NCBI GenBank assembly: GCA_950022655.1
Contig: OX465584.1
Location: 54,454,789-54,518,788 of the forward strand
Length of the DNA stretch: 64,000 nt
Direction of reading: 5' to 3'
Origin: Alentia gelatinosa
Taxonomy: Eukaryota > Annelida > Polychaeta > Phyllodocida > Polynoidae
The position numbers were made by a program, and so were the translations under genes. The notes under the pieces are model-generated. The model did no database searches and was not told the origin of the DNA. It worked only from the letters and a program-made list of their open reading frames with translations. Of the stretch, positions 33,641 to 44,972 are shown piece after piece (within the stretch, counting starts at the first letter, position 1; every line of letters begins with the position of its first letter).

Positions 33641-34492
33641 GGGATATTGCCTGATGGACAGCTGCGTTCAGTCACGTTATGTTGCGTTCACCACGTTCCA
33701 CTGCGGCCTAGAAAAATTCTGGTTAACACGTTGGCTGCCATTGAAGAATTTTTGACAGTCACAGAGTTTGCCATGGCGGACATGGCAATCACAGGTGTGT
33801 CGCGTTTCCCAATACCGTTCCCCCAAGTCCCCTCGAGTTGTCTCACGTCACTCACGTTTCGTCCACGGTGCCTCGAAACATGTCTGCAGGGAGGAGAGTG
33901 TAAACGTAGCATAACATACACATACTTACTGGGGCCTGTGGTAAATAGCCCGACGAGATTAGGTCCTCCTCGGTTTACCTTTGAGATGAGCTTATTGATC
34001 GAGGCGTGGGTGCAGAAGAAAGTAAACAGTTCATGACGAGCAGCAGGACTCGGAATAAAACACTGCTCTGCCAGGAGCTGCTCATCGATTAGAAAGTATG
34101 AGCACACTCCTCCGCGCCAGTCTTAATGACAGGCCATTGAGGTGTACTCGAGTGAAACGTATTCACATTGTTGGGATGTCCTCTCATACCGCGTTTCTTC
34201 TGATAGAACTATTAAACGAGCTCATAATGATTAAGTGGTGATTCCACAAGACTAGAAGCTTTATCGGAAAGTTTCTGAAGTCCTTGGAATGTATCAAAGA
34301 ATATCTTATATGGGGAATTTTTTCGCACGATAAATCGTATACGCGTCTGAAATTACCAGAAAAAAATGTGTGCTTCCACCGCCAGCTATGCTTATACGAA
34401 ATTTTCCGATTTTCATCTCGGCAAGTTTCGGGTGCTTGGTAGAATCACCGCTTTAAGCGAAGCTATAAGATCTTCTCTAAGATATTTTCTCT

Positions 34493-34508
34493 CCCCCCCC
34501 CCCCCCCC
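34493..34508. repeat. Poly-C tract
   Basis: Sixteen C residues followed by an A tract. Confidence 0.9.
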
Positions 34509-34834
34509 AAAAAAAGGGAAAAATTATATGCCAGGTACATAACATGATGACAAGATGACAAGACAATTTTACAAGACATCACAACACTGGTTGACATGGA
34601 ATTTGTAGTATCATTTGGATTTTTTCTGTCAGATGTTCACCAATAGGATATAAGTGTCTTAACTAGTGTGCATCATTATTATATACCTTTGTGCGAATGT
34701 CTCACTTTTACAGACCGGTAGTACAGATTCCGTTTGTCACTCAGTGACAAAATGATATTCATACGTCCTCCGTACCACGTGACCACTGTCATTCTCATAT
34801 CAGAAAATAAACATAAGCGTCTTAATCAATCAAA

Positions 34835-34932
34835 TTCCGTCTGTTCCGAGACGGTTTGGCCGGATATATTATTCACTTCGTTCTTCAGACTCGGTGAATA
34901 TATCCGCCCAAAACATCTCAGAACAGATTCCA
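34835..34932. repeat. Palindrome
   Basis: The phrase ggccggatatattattcac is matched by gtgaatatatccgcc. The outer phrases ttccgtctgttccgagac and ctcagaacagattcc also pair. The loop is about 20 nt. Confidence 0.75.
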
Positions 34933-35016
34933 TCCAGGCACGGTAACCATGTCTCCATATAATACCACTGCCCATTTCAGTCACAAGCGCAGGAGCAAGC
35001 CGTATGTCCCAACATT

Positions 35017-35218
35017 CAGGGATGCCAGTTTACAATCTTTTCATTGAAATTCATGTTTTCATTTTCAGAATGAAAAATTATTTGACATACCAACTGCTAA
35101 ATTATCCAATTCAGCCACAGCCCATGATCCCCCACTGAATTTCCCCAATGACCCATGCAAAAACTTGAACTTGAACCCTTGATCCCCCACTGTAATGTGC
35201 AAGTAGCTGGCATCCCTG
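35017..35218. mobile_element. hAT-like MITE, diverged copy
   Basis: The termini are CAGGGATGCCAG and CTGGCATCCCTG. The centre shares little with the 23975 copy beyond the left 40 bp. No target duplication is visible. Confidence 0.65.
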
Positions 35219-35398
35219 AACAGTAGATCTCAACATGAATTTTTTTATGTTTTATTTTATATCATCAAGATATAGTCTATTTTACATAGAGCATGCATTC
35301 ATTTCAATACCCAACCCAGACTTATGTTGTAGTACTGGCATACTCCTGCTTTGTGATTATATCCCCTATCAGCGCCGAGCAGTAGACCGTACATTAGA

Positions 35399-36246
35399 GG
35401 CATGTCGGACAATTCACCTCGAAAACTAGATTTCCTGGAATTTGAATATAATGATCTACAACTGCTATAGGACACATTGCTAATTAACGAAATGATGGTT
35501 ACCATGCTAGTTATTGATTTATAGAATACTATTATGATAAAAGATTATATAGAAATTCTAAAAAGTAGCTCTTCACATAGTGAAACCCTTGCCATTTTCT
35601 TCAAATGTTCATAGAATATAGCAAATGTAGAGTACTACACATTTATGTTTTAAAAATCATAGGTCACCGTCCTTGATTTTGAATGAATTGAAGAAATCTA
35701 TTTTTCGGTACATTTCCTTTACAAATCAGTCAAATGTAAATTGTCTTAACTTACCTATTTTCAAGTCTAATTGAACAAAATGGACGTTAAACTACCCAAA
35801 CAAACAAATGTACCTATTGGACTAGGTCAAACTCGACAATAATATATTATATACTTCACTCATTTTATATAAGAATAAGTCAAAGGAACCGGTTTGAATT
35901 CATAATAGTCATTATCCTACCCCTAATAAAAAAAATTCCATAGGCTTAACATGGGACTTGTTTATTTCACGGGTGTGACATAAAGTGTTGTTTATGCCAC
36001 TACTTTCTGATACTGAAAAAATATGGAAACGGGGTAGGATAAAATCTAGACGCCACTCGTTTGAGTTTGAGCTTATTTATGCCACGCATTTTGTTGGCTC
36101 TGTAATGTCACTCGTCCTCGACTCGTGAAATTATGGAGCCAACAAAATGCGTGGCATAAATAAACTCAGACTCAAACTCGTGACGTCTCTTGATAGTATT
36201 TGAAAATCACCAGGTGGCGCCACTGTGTATTGTAGGATATGCCTTT
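35399..36246. mobile_element. TIR element family M, copy 2, interrupted
   Basis: It matches 25452-25935 in attatgataa, cacatagtgaaaccc, tcggtacatttccttt and the right end caccaggtggcgccac to tgtaggatatgccttta. A gacgttaaac tail (35783-35812) and a subfamily 4 fold-back element (35909-36198) interrupt it. Confidence 0.65.
35909..36198 (-). mobile_element. Fold-back element, subfamily 4
   Basis: The tail unit runs from ttatcctacccctaa through cataggcttaacatggga to ggggtaggataaaa. The hairpin has arms gtttgagcttatttatgcca and tggcataaataaactcagac, with an inner stem catttttgttggctc-type pair and the apex tcactcgtcctcgactcgtg. The copy at 25452 lacks it. Confidence 0.75.
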
Positions 36247-37089
36247 AAGTGTTCACACGGCAGAGCTTACCTGTGGCCAACAGGGCTTGCGGCAGGAGTA
36301 ACGATCAACGTGATCAAAGAGAGCGTGTATTGAGCCGTGCACGTGAGATGGTTACACCGCCCCCGCCTCCAGGTCGTCACAGTCTGGACAGTTTCAGCTG
36401 ACGAGTTTACTGCATCCATCCTCATGAGGGTGTGCCTAAGCTCATCTGTCATGCTCTATGGAAAAATTATTATTCTTCCCGCATAATATTGGCGAAAGTG
36501 ATTTATTTTTGTAACTCACTGCTTATGGGCGTCAGAAATGTGTATTTACGAAAATATGAAGTTGCGTGACTTTATAGCCATTCGGCAATGTGTGTATGTG
36601 TTGTAATCATTCAGAAATGTGTGCATGTATCCATGCATTATACCCATGATATTCAAAGCAAACACATCTTATGATCTATGATGTATTATGGATAGGTAGA
36701 GAGTTGAACAACCGAGTGTGTTTGTAGGCGTATTTATTGGTGAAAAGACGTATCGAGCTAAGGTGCTCTAGCGATGCAAGCTCGTTTGACATGAGAACTG
36801 CAGTCAAATTGTCCATCACTAGAAAGTCAAATATCGTATGACAGGATGTTAAAATAACGTGAAACCAAACTATCCAACCGACAGGCAGAGCGCGTAGGGA
36901 ACACTAGTACCCGCACCCATTTAACAGTATTTAAAGGGATTCTTACCCAATAGCTATAGGGTGAAGATAATGCCACGGTGCGCTGAGGATAGTGCAGCTT
37001 TATTTTCTTAAATTATATTCCAGCAGTAAGCCTAGTCTATCATATTATCAGTATTACCTCTTGACAACTTCCTGTACGCGATATTATGA

Positions 37090-37322
37090 CAGAGGTGACA
37101 CTTTTCCTTTTTTCCAAGGAAAATTCATATGTGAAAAACAAAGAGAGCGAAAAAAGTGGGCCTCATTCATAATGATATAAAGTGTTTCAAACCTCCCAAC
37201 ACACCCAGCCCCATTCCATGTCATATAACGATATGTTTCCATGTTTTCTCAGTTTATCTGAGGCACTAAATAACACATTAATTTTTTTAAATAATTTTTC
37301 ATGACCCCAACTGACATCCCTG
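37090..37322. mobile_element. hAT-like MITE copy
   Basis: It starts cagaggtgacacttttcc and ends aactgacatccctg, with tcaaacctcccaacacaccc and atctgaggca in common with 23975. The neighbouring intervals 36247-37089 and 37323-38002 show no recognised feature. Confidence 0.65.
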
Positions 37323-38002
37323 ACCAGAAAGGAGGTACACTTGTGACTGGCAACATGTTTATAAGACACTAACTCCTACATACATATATGTGTATATTAG
37401 GTGTATGTGCGTATATATAACTAGAATTATAAATACGGAAAGGAATTTTATTCGGTAATTCAATTGAATTCACCTCGGCTGTTGCATAACTACCCAAATG
37501 ACACCGCCAATGGAATATACATCTCCTCAGTAAAGACCCCGTTTTTGTGACTTAACGTTAATATACATCAGGTACGGATCCACATCAATTGCAGTCCAAC
37601 GACTGGCGGACTGAGATGTAAGGCGCAGAGCGGGTGGTGGCGGTGATAATAGACTCCCCGCTAGTAATGTCTGGCGGTAATTGGTGTTCTGAGAGATAAT
37701 CCGTGCGGAGAAGGCGTCGGCGGCACCCCGCCCTGCATACAGATTACCAGCACGCGCTGACGGCGCACACGCTCACAATGCCCGCTCTAATTACCCACGC
37801 TTCTCAGTCACTCTCAACAATTTGTTGTGAAAATGAAGCTAATTTCAAGGGAAGAGGCGGTCAGCTTAAACGCTGCGTGTCGCTTGTTGGATTAATCGAC
37901 TCCTCCTCGCGCCTCGTGTCTCTGCTGGTCTGGCTGGCGGCTGGCGACTGAGGAGCAGCAGCAGCGGAAACGGCGGCCAAATATCACTCAGTACGTCCCT
38001 AT

Positions 38003-38400
38003 TGGCCTTTTTCCATAGGCCGGTGTCCACCATATCTGGGTGGTTACGCAATGCCTGCAGCCAAACAAGCCCCTGGCAACGTATTCTTTAGCATTGGATC
38101 TATCAGTGTATAAGCGTGATACGTTTAGAAGACCCATGTATTTCATTTTCAGGGAAATAACAATGATTTCATCGTATTCTATGGCATTTCAGCTCCAATT
38201 TGATGTATCATACATGCATATCACCTCAATGATACTTAAGATATAGCTTAGATAACACAGGGACACCGAAACTAGATACACAGTAATACATTAGGTGTGA
38301 TTGCTGTGTGTCTCTATATGAATACCACTGGGCCGTTAGGCGGCGCTGAACGGCAACACCTGTATTTGCGTGTCGGCCTACTGTGTGAAGATTAGGTCAC
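38003..38400. repeat. Interspersed repeat family L, copy 2
   Basis: It shares ttacgcaatgcctgcagcca, ttcagctccaatttga and ggcggcgctgaacgg with 24755-25330. From 38401 to 39095 only AT-rich sequence, including a ta tract near 38460, is seen. Confidence 0.6.
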
Positions 38401-39293
38401 ATAGTGTTGTGGAATTTGTCTAATATTGTGTGTAAATTTGAGAAGAACTATTAATGTATACATATATATATATATAAGTTGATACGGGCGAGAGATAAAT
38501 ATTTAGATATTATATAAGTCCCAATGATTTGATTAGTATATTGAGATTATTACAATAGCATAGAATAGAATAATTGATATAGTATCTAGAAATAACTATT
38601 ACAATACTATGATAAATATGACACTGACACAGAAGTTGGAGGCAATAGATAATAAAACCGGGTTTATTGTAGTAAAAATACAAAGCTCAAAAATAATCCT
38701 AGTGACAATCAATAAAAATTACATCGAGATAGCTAAGACCAAAAACACGTCTGTTGTAGGTAAACAGAGAGATTAATTAACCGTTTGGAAGTGGTATAAA
38801 TTACGTCACGCCCTCCGTCACTGTAGTTACAAAAACAATGACGTTTTAAGTCTCCAAGACCCATGACAACGGCATGACAACCATAACCATGGTGAAGTTA
38901 TTGGTCAACATCAACAGGGTGATGACATCTGTACCCTACAATTTATATAAATATAATATACACATATCACCTCATTGTAAATACCATACCTGTTGGTGGC
39001 GGACTATCATTATTGTCGCATTTGCAAGGAAGAACAATGTATAACATTGAATGCAATAGAGACGTTTAAAAAAGAAAAAAAAAAGGTAAACAGAAACTAG
39101 GAGCAAATGGCATGTTCATCATTGATGATTGAGCAGGGAATTATGATTGAATAACAATTAAATGGTTTGGGTTATATTCAGTTTATGGGTCATTTACTGT
39201 AACCCACTTGCACCCATGGCAGTCGACTTGCCCTTTCTGCAACTGCCTGGGTCTAGGATCCAAACATATCAAACACCAGTAGACCCTAGGACC

Positions 39294-39606
39294 AGGGACC
39301 TGTTTCACTAGTTTCGTGACATGTCTGTGGCACCATACAGACATTGCGGTTGTCTAGTTTCGTGACAACACAAGTAGCTGCCCTTAGGAAAAGACAGACC
39401 CCAAACATAAGAATTAGACAAATCTAGACACATCATGTACCTGTTTCACTAGTTTCATGACAAAAGTGTTAGACAGACATGAAAAGCGGCACCAACAGTG
39501 CAAGCAAGAACGGACAAAACGAAGTCTAATGTCTAGTTCTTATGAAACAGGACACACCATCTAGACGCCATCTAGACATTTCACGAAACTAATGAAACAG
39601 GTCCCT
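39294..39606 (+). mobile_element. MITE family C, copy 3
   Basis: 313 bp from AGGGACCTGTTTCACTAG to its inverse, in the same orientation as 15884. Its right end abuts the G run of the next element. Confidence 0.85.
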
Positions 39607-40413
39607 GGGGGGTGTTTTTCAGAAGTGACGATCGCTAGCTGAGATCCGCTGAGATCTGTGAGCGATCCTGAGACCGTTTGGGAGATCAATGGATGCAGGT
39701 GTTTTTCAGTCATGGCCTCAGAGTGCTGAGGTGATCGCCGCTAAAACGATCACAACCTGAGATTCCTAGCGATCATTTCCTGCCAGGTACAATATTCTGC
39801 AACCGGAAATTATTGATTTAAGACACTTGTACTTATTCAAATTAGACCATCTTTACAGCGAATAATTGATCATGTAGATTTGATCCAATCCTAAAATGTC
39901 ATTATTTTCTGTATAGAATTCCATAAGTGAGAAATATTTTCCTTTTTTAATGGGTGTTGTTATTTATATGAATATGGAGTGACCATGACAAATAAAATCG
40001 AGTATTGCAGTAGGTTATACACAAGCTGTCTGAGTGGTGCAGTGCCTGCATTTTTCAGATTTCTAAACAAATGTTTATCATGGTCTTAATAACCACAAGA
40101 AAACTAAAATTTGGGATATAGGTATGTCAGATTATTAATACCCTTCGCTCTAAATATTTTCTAATTTGAATAGGTTTTAGCACCTGAAAAAAAAAATTAT
40201 GACAAGTATCAACTGGTCTCAAGTTGAGACCGTTTGGGAGATCATTTCACTTGTGATCCCTAGTGATCATCACAACGGAAAAAAAAACCATAGCACTCCA
40301 AACGGTGGCATCTCAGTCTCTGGCTGAGATCCCTAAAGATCGTCACAACTGACAGACACTTTGCCCTTCAAACGGTTTCAAATAGCGATTGTCACGACTG
40401 AAAAACACCCCCC
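39607..40413. mobile_element. MITE family D, about 810 bp
   Basis: The left end GGGGGGTGTTTTTCAG and the right end CTGAAAAACACCCCCC are inverse copies. The terminal third of each side is rich in gagatc/gatctc and gatcgc phrases arranged as inner repeats. A second, larger copy is at 44013-45595. Confidence 0.8.
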
Positions 40414-40577
40414 TGTGATCCGTTTATTTAGACAGGATAATGGTTAATAGTGATTACTAAAAATTCAAGACGGTTTTCAAGATAAATAGAACAACCATTG
40501 GCCCCAATGGTTTGATAATTATTGCCTAATGTCAAAACGGTCGCTATTAACGATTATCCCGTCTAAAAATGGGTCCC
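40414..40577. mobile_element. Palindromic MITE E2, about 164 bp
   Basis: The left gatccgtttatttagac, then aggataatgg, is matched in inverse by attatcccgtctaaaaatgg, then gtcc. A copy is at 58057-58225 and a fragment at about 11065-11160. Confidence 0.7.
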
Positions 40578-40773
40578 AGTAGGCCTCTGCTCCTCTCACA
40601 ATATAACAGTAAATAGCACCAGATAGTGAAGGGATAGTTTTTTTTGCAGCAAGCTGGAAGTCCATGTGGGCTCTCTAACCATTAGGTAACGTTTATAGGA
40701 CGTGCAAGCAAGCTCTAATAAACCCCAAATGTTGGTGATGTGTTTGTGACTCGCCTGGTGTTTGTGATTGCAG

Positions 40774-40904
40774 CCGGTGGATCGTACTTCATGATATCCC
40801 GGAACCTGGGTCCTGAATGCGGAGGGGCTGTCGGCATGTGTTTCTACCTCGCCAACACCTTCGCTGTAGATCTTTATATCTTAGGATCTATAGAAATCTT
40901 ATTG
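40774..40904 (+). CDS. kcc: KCC exon 3: TM3 with the K+-site tyrosine
   Basis: 131 nt, completing codon 68 (Ala) and encoding residues 69-111, with acceptor gtgattgcag and donor gtaagt. It contains [14 protein letters not shown], the conserved entry to TM3, then [19 protein letters not shown]. Tyr102 lies exactly 85 residues after the TM1 His17, the same spacing as Asn131 to Tyr216 in KCC1, so it is the K+-coordinating tyrosine. Asp100 replaces a small residue (Ala in KCC1) two positions before it, an unusual charge inside TM3. Confidence 0.96.
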
Positions 40905-40982
40905 GTAAGTGCCTATAGTGTGCCTTTACTTCATTCCTATGGTTAGATCGTATTGGTGGTTTATCAAAGAATAGAGAGAATA

Positions 40983-41172
40983 AAGGCTTTGGCTTCCATT
41001 GCGCCGATTTCACTCCTGATGTGGTGCAGATGTACTCCAGTTTCAGCCCTGGCACCATAACTATGTCTGGTGTCTGTCGCGAGGCCATCGGCACAATGGA
41101 ATAGGGTATTTGGGCGTCAGGAACAAAACTGGAGTACATCTGAGTGAAATCGGCGCAATGGAATCAAGCCTT
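40983..41172. repeat. Palindrome in intron 3
   Basis: The left arms ggcttccattgcgccgattt and cagatgtactccagttt are matched in inverse by aaaactggagtacatctg and gaaatcggcgcaatggaa. The spacer of about 70 nt also contains catcggcacaatggaat, a third copy of part of the arm. It starts 79 bp after exon 3. Confidence 0.85.
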
Positions 41173-41769
41173 AAGTTACATTGCTGAATATGTATTTTCA
41201 AATATGACATTTGCTGAAAAAGATGTGATCATTCCCATGACACACATAATATGTAAAAGAGTACCTAAGTTAAAATACAAATAACCGTCAAGATTAATAT
41301 TCATTGCACTATGATGACTATCATTGGTCCAATTGACACAATTTGACTTCTTCTAATACTGTCACCTCCACCGATTCTCACCGATCCGATCGTCGATACT
41401 AATGGGAACAATAATATCTCTGTCTTATACCTTGTTGTATTGATATGGCAATCCTTCCCGATCACAAAAGTGTGATCAGGTAGAATCGGCGTGTCCCTGT
41501 CTTATAGGCTTAATTGTAAGTGCCTATTTGAAACTCATGTAATATCAAATTATCTAATCATAATATAAGCCTTTCTTGGTCGTGTGTTTGAGACTCTACT
41601 ATACATAATTTTGGCATGTTTTGTACCCTCAAAATTAATTGTATTCACATAACTTAATTGTCGTGAATATATTTTTTTCAGTATTTTCTTAATTATTTTT
41701 CAAGGTATCATCGGCTTGTCATAGAGGTGTTATTGTCACTTCTTCCTAATCTTTATAATTTTTTTTCAG

Positions 41770-41996
41770 CAATACATGGCTCCCCAGATATCCTTTTTTG
41801 GTGATATACATGAAAACCCGTGGAATAATTTCCGAGTCTACGGTACAATAACACTAGTCATACTGACAATCCTCGTCGCCGTGGGGGTCAAGTTCGTACA
41901 GATGTTCGCACCCTTCTCACTCGCCTGTGTCATCATATCTATATTATGTGTATATATCGGATCCTTCGAAGCCAGTGCCAAGACGAGAGATGTTAT
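41770..41996 (+). CDS. kcc: KCC exon 4: TM4 and TM5
   Basis: 227 nt encoding residues 112-186 plus two bases of codon 187. The acceptor is a T-rich tract ending tttttcag and the donor is gtaagt. It holds a linker, NNFRVYGTITLVIL (TM4) and GVKFVQMFAPFSLACVIIS into TM5. The RVYG and GVKFV blocks match the KCC family. It runs into the extracellular loop encoded by exon 5. Confidence 0.95.
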
Positions 41997-42096
41997 GTAA
42001 GTACTGTTAAAAAGCTCTCCATTTATGTTTTGGTTATAAATATATCATATATTGGGGTTTATATAAATCGGGTGTTGAATGTAGTGATACCTCCAA

Positions 42097-42413
42097 AAGT
42101 TAGCTCAGTGGTTAAGGCACTGGACTTGTAATAACAAGGTTGTAGGTTCAAGTCACACTGCAGCCACTCTTCTCCCTCATCACCAGCAGTGGTAGATTTA
42201 CTGCTATATCAAAGGCCAATCCTTCTCATACCATGTCTATGTTTTATGGGAAGTAAAAGAACTCTCACCTTGGTAAATGTGTAGGGGTGAGATTTCTACC
42301 TAATTTCATTTCATAGATTCAATCACCACCCTTGTGGTGTAAAAGAATCTTGAGAAAGTCTGGTAAGAACCTGTAATCGTTAGCTTGACGTTAAATCGAA
42401 ACCAACCAACCAA
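42097..42413 (+). mobile_element. tRNA-derived SINE, intact promoter boxes
   Basis: The 5' head has an A box (ttagctcagtggttaagg) and a B box (ggttgtaggttcaagtc) at tRNA-like spacing, preceding a body of about 230 bp. The 3' tail is ttgacgttaaatcgaaacca, then accaacc. It lies in intron 4, sense to the gene. Confidence 0.9.
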
Positions 42414-42591
42414 GAGTGTATCACAGTTTTTATGTCCCATCTCTCGCATAACCGAAAATTTCTGTAAGATTCTGATAAAATTACTAATAATCATATATCC
42501 TCGTCAGTCCAGTCGCCTTTCACTTTATTAAAGTTCGTTTGAATATATGGTCAGCGATTCTAGTTCCGTTAAGCAATTATACACAATATCA

Positions 42592-42897
42592 ATTGGTTTT
42601 AGATTCAAGCGGCCGCAATCTCCGAGGACTAGACGTGGAGTCTAGTCCGAGGAGATTACGACCGCTTTTATCTGAAACCAGTCTAAATTGTATTTTTCAT
42701 TCAACATTGCAAATTTGAATTATCAAATTTAAGACAAATGACCGCTGATCTTCTAACACTATTTTGTACATAAGGGATCTCCGTAATCTCCGCTTTGGCG
42801 GCCTGAGATTGCGACCTTTCGTAATCTCCGCCATGTGAATTACACAGTCCTTTTAGATTTAGTATAAAGACTCCGTAATCGATTGATAATAAATGGT
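42592..42897 (+). mobile_element. Fold-back element, subfamily A variant with a short hairpin
   Basis: The outer arms ggttttagattcaagcgg and ccgcttttatctgaaacc are kept. The inner stem is a different palindrome (caatctccgaggactagacg, then tggagtctagtccgaggaga). The tail repeats cgtaatctccgc and ends gattgataataaatgg. Confidence 0.7.
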
Positions 42898-42935
42898 GTT
42901 AATCTGAAAGAATTTCAGGACAAATACACAATAAT

Positions 42936-43413
42936 GACTGGTTTCAGATACAAGCGGTTGTATACTCGAAGGAGTTGACGCATAGTAATATCCGAGCGCA
43001 AGCTAGAATGTAGCGCAGAGTCAACTCCGAGGAACATATAACCTCCTTCATCTAAAATCATTCTGTATTGTATCCATTATCCAACATTTCCTGACAAGTG
43101 GGGTACTGATATTTAGGTATGCAGTATTTTTCATACGCACCATTTTTCCGTAAGCGCCGGCTTTTGCAGCCCGGAGCATACAACATATCTGTATCCTCTG
43201 AGTATGTAGATACACGCTGCCCATGTGTTTTCTATGGACACTTTGTATTAGGTGGATATATCCGTATGCTCTGAGTATGTAGATACACGCTGCCCATGTG
43301 TTTTCTATGGACACTTTGTATTAGGTGGATATATCCGTATGCTCTGGGTATGTAGATACACGCTGCCTATGTGTTTTCTACAGACACTATGTATTAGGTG
43401 GACGATTAATAAA
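42936..43413 (+). mobile_element. Fold-back element, subfamily A, tail triplicated
   Basis: The hairpin 42936-43063 has the usual arms and the apex acgcatagtaatatccgagc. The last 75-76 bp of the tail (gtagatacacgctgcc to tattaggtgg) occur three times in tandem at 43186-43405. It ends about 25 bp before the exon 5 acceptor. Confidence 0.8.
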
Positions 43414-43441
43414 AGGATTTAAAAATCGCTCGCTGTTTCAG

Positions 43442-43644
43442 GATCTGCGCGTTGGGGGAACGGCTTCTCGCTATCCCCAACAACGAGACGATGCGAGACG
43501 CGGTCGAGTGGTGCACGAAGAACGCCACGGGGGACATCTGGCACCGGTATTGTGACAGTGACGGCGTCTGCGACGCTTATTTCAACGAGAATAACGTCTC
43601 CTACAGACCGGGCATTCCCGGCCTGGCAAGCGGAGTCATCAAAG
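43442..43644 (+). CDS. kcc: KCC exon 5: large extracellular loop
   Basis: 203 nt encoding residues 188-254, with acceptor cgctgtttcag and donor gtgaat. This is the extracellular loop between TM5 and TM6 that is typical of KCCs. Its four conserved cysteines are at 189, 211, 224 and 230, and N-glycosylation sequons are at N201 (NET), N214 (NAT) and N238 (NVS). The loop is about 18 residues shorter than in human KCC1. The acceptor lies about 25 bp after the end of a repeat whose tail is triplicated. Confidence 0.95.
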
Positions 43645-43892
43645 GTGAATTCTTTTAGACAGAGATGGGTTGTTGTTTTTTATTGTCTTTTTTTTTCGGA
43701 GAGCAAGTTTTTTTTAATTCCTTCACATCTTTCAAATATATTTTTCAATTTCACAATTTCTAACATTTCTTGAATAAACATACACCAGCACATCATTTTC
43801 CTTCTTTTCATTAAAAAAAAACAACTTATTTTTATTTTCAATCTATCATTTTTGTTGTTCTTGTGTAAGACAAAGATGGAATAAAATCAAGC

Positions 43893-43912
43893 CTCATTTT
43901 TTTTTTTTTTTT
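43893..43912. repeat. Poly-T tract
   Basis: About 20 T residues in intron 5. Confidence 0.85.
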
Positions 43913-44162
43913 TATTCAATAAGATTACAGACAAAAGCAATCGCCTATTGGCGTTCTCCCTTACAATCGTCAAGAACAGACAAACTACAAAGACATACAA
44001 TCAACATATCCAGGGGGGTGTTTTTCAGTCGAGAGGATCTCAACTTGAGATCCGCTAAGATCAATCCAAGATCCTGAGACCAACTTTGAGATCAATGGCG
44101 GAAAGTGTTTTTCAGACGTTGTCTCAAGTCTACAGAACCGATCTTAGGGGATCTCAACTCCA

Positions 44163-44972
44163 GGGCCCTGTTTTTCAGTCACGATATCCTCTTTGTAAGA
44201 TATCTTACAGCTGTCAGTGTACTATAGATAAGACATCTTTGGGGATCGGCCAACGATTGTCCGTCAAGAGCACTTAGACTGCAGCCAGGTGTACTATAGA
44301 TAAGACATCTTTAGGGTCACGTGGTTCCAAATGTCTTCCAAAGTGTCTTAGACCTAAGACATCTATGGACATGTCGTACAGTATGCGCAACTTCACTTCC
44401 CGTAGGAATTAAGCAATGAAATTTTAACACGAGTAAGGTATACATATAACCTATAATCGTACCAAATATGAAGAAAATCGGCCGCACCGTTCTGAAGATA
44501 TCGGCGTTTGAAGTTCGTCATAGCAATCTCTGCTCTGGTGGCCAGTGTACCCCTACGCTCACGTGACTCTGATTTATGCAGTGACCTCGAGTTCACTGGA
44601 CGTGGGAGGGTGCAAAGGCCAGAGCAGACGATTGCTATGACGAAGTTCAAACACCGATATCTTCGAAACGGTGTGGCCCATCTTCTTCATATTTAGTACG
44701 ATTATAAGTTATATGTCTCCCTTACTCGTGTTAAAATTTCATTCCTAGATTCGTATGGGAAGCACGGGAAATCCTCTATATACACACAGTGAGCTTTGAT
44801 AGAGCCTGAGACAGTTCTAGACTTGAGACACTTTTAGCGGCGATCGAGCGCGCCGCACTGAGATCGTGTCTATAGCACAACCGCCATTTTGTGTCTTGCA
44901 AATTGTCTTCCAATCGTGGAGACATCTTAGGGTATCGTTGGGCGATTATGTCTCGACTGAAAAACAGGGCCC
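44163..44972. mobile_element. MITE family E, middle element of a nest
   Basis: The left end GGGCCCTGTTTTTCAG and the right end CTGAAAAACAGGGCCC are perfect inverse copies. The flanking D sequence continues on both sides. It is itself interrupted by the palindrome at 44399-44759. Confidence 0.8.
44399..44759. mobile_element. Long palindrome, innermost element of a nest
   Basis: Arms of about 150 nt: the left gaaattttaacacgag, atcggccgcaccgttctgaa and gtttgaagttcgtcatagca recur in inverse on the right with a few mismatches. The spacer of about 60 nt has acgtgactctgatttatgca. No coding capacity. Confidence 0.85.

Larger units (their letters stand above)
39096..40725 (+). mobile_element. Family G copy split by three MITEs in a row
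   Basis: The left part 39096-39293 (actaggagcaaatggcatgt, then gcaactgcctgggtctagga) and the right part 40578-40725 (ataacagtaaatagcacc, gacgtgcaagcaagctct) match 22308-22700. Between them lie MITE C, family D and element E2, end to end. Confidence 0.75.

Noticed and set aside
33626..34107. Overlapping frames of 136 codons (+) and 139 codons (-)
   Set aside because: Neither has a recognisable family, splice context or natural composition, and they overlap the end of a minisatellite.
42101..42170. A possible tRNA gene
   Set aside because: The A and B boxes belong to the 5' head of a SINE. There is no acceptor-stem pairing, and a SINE body and tail follow.
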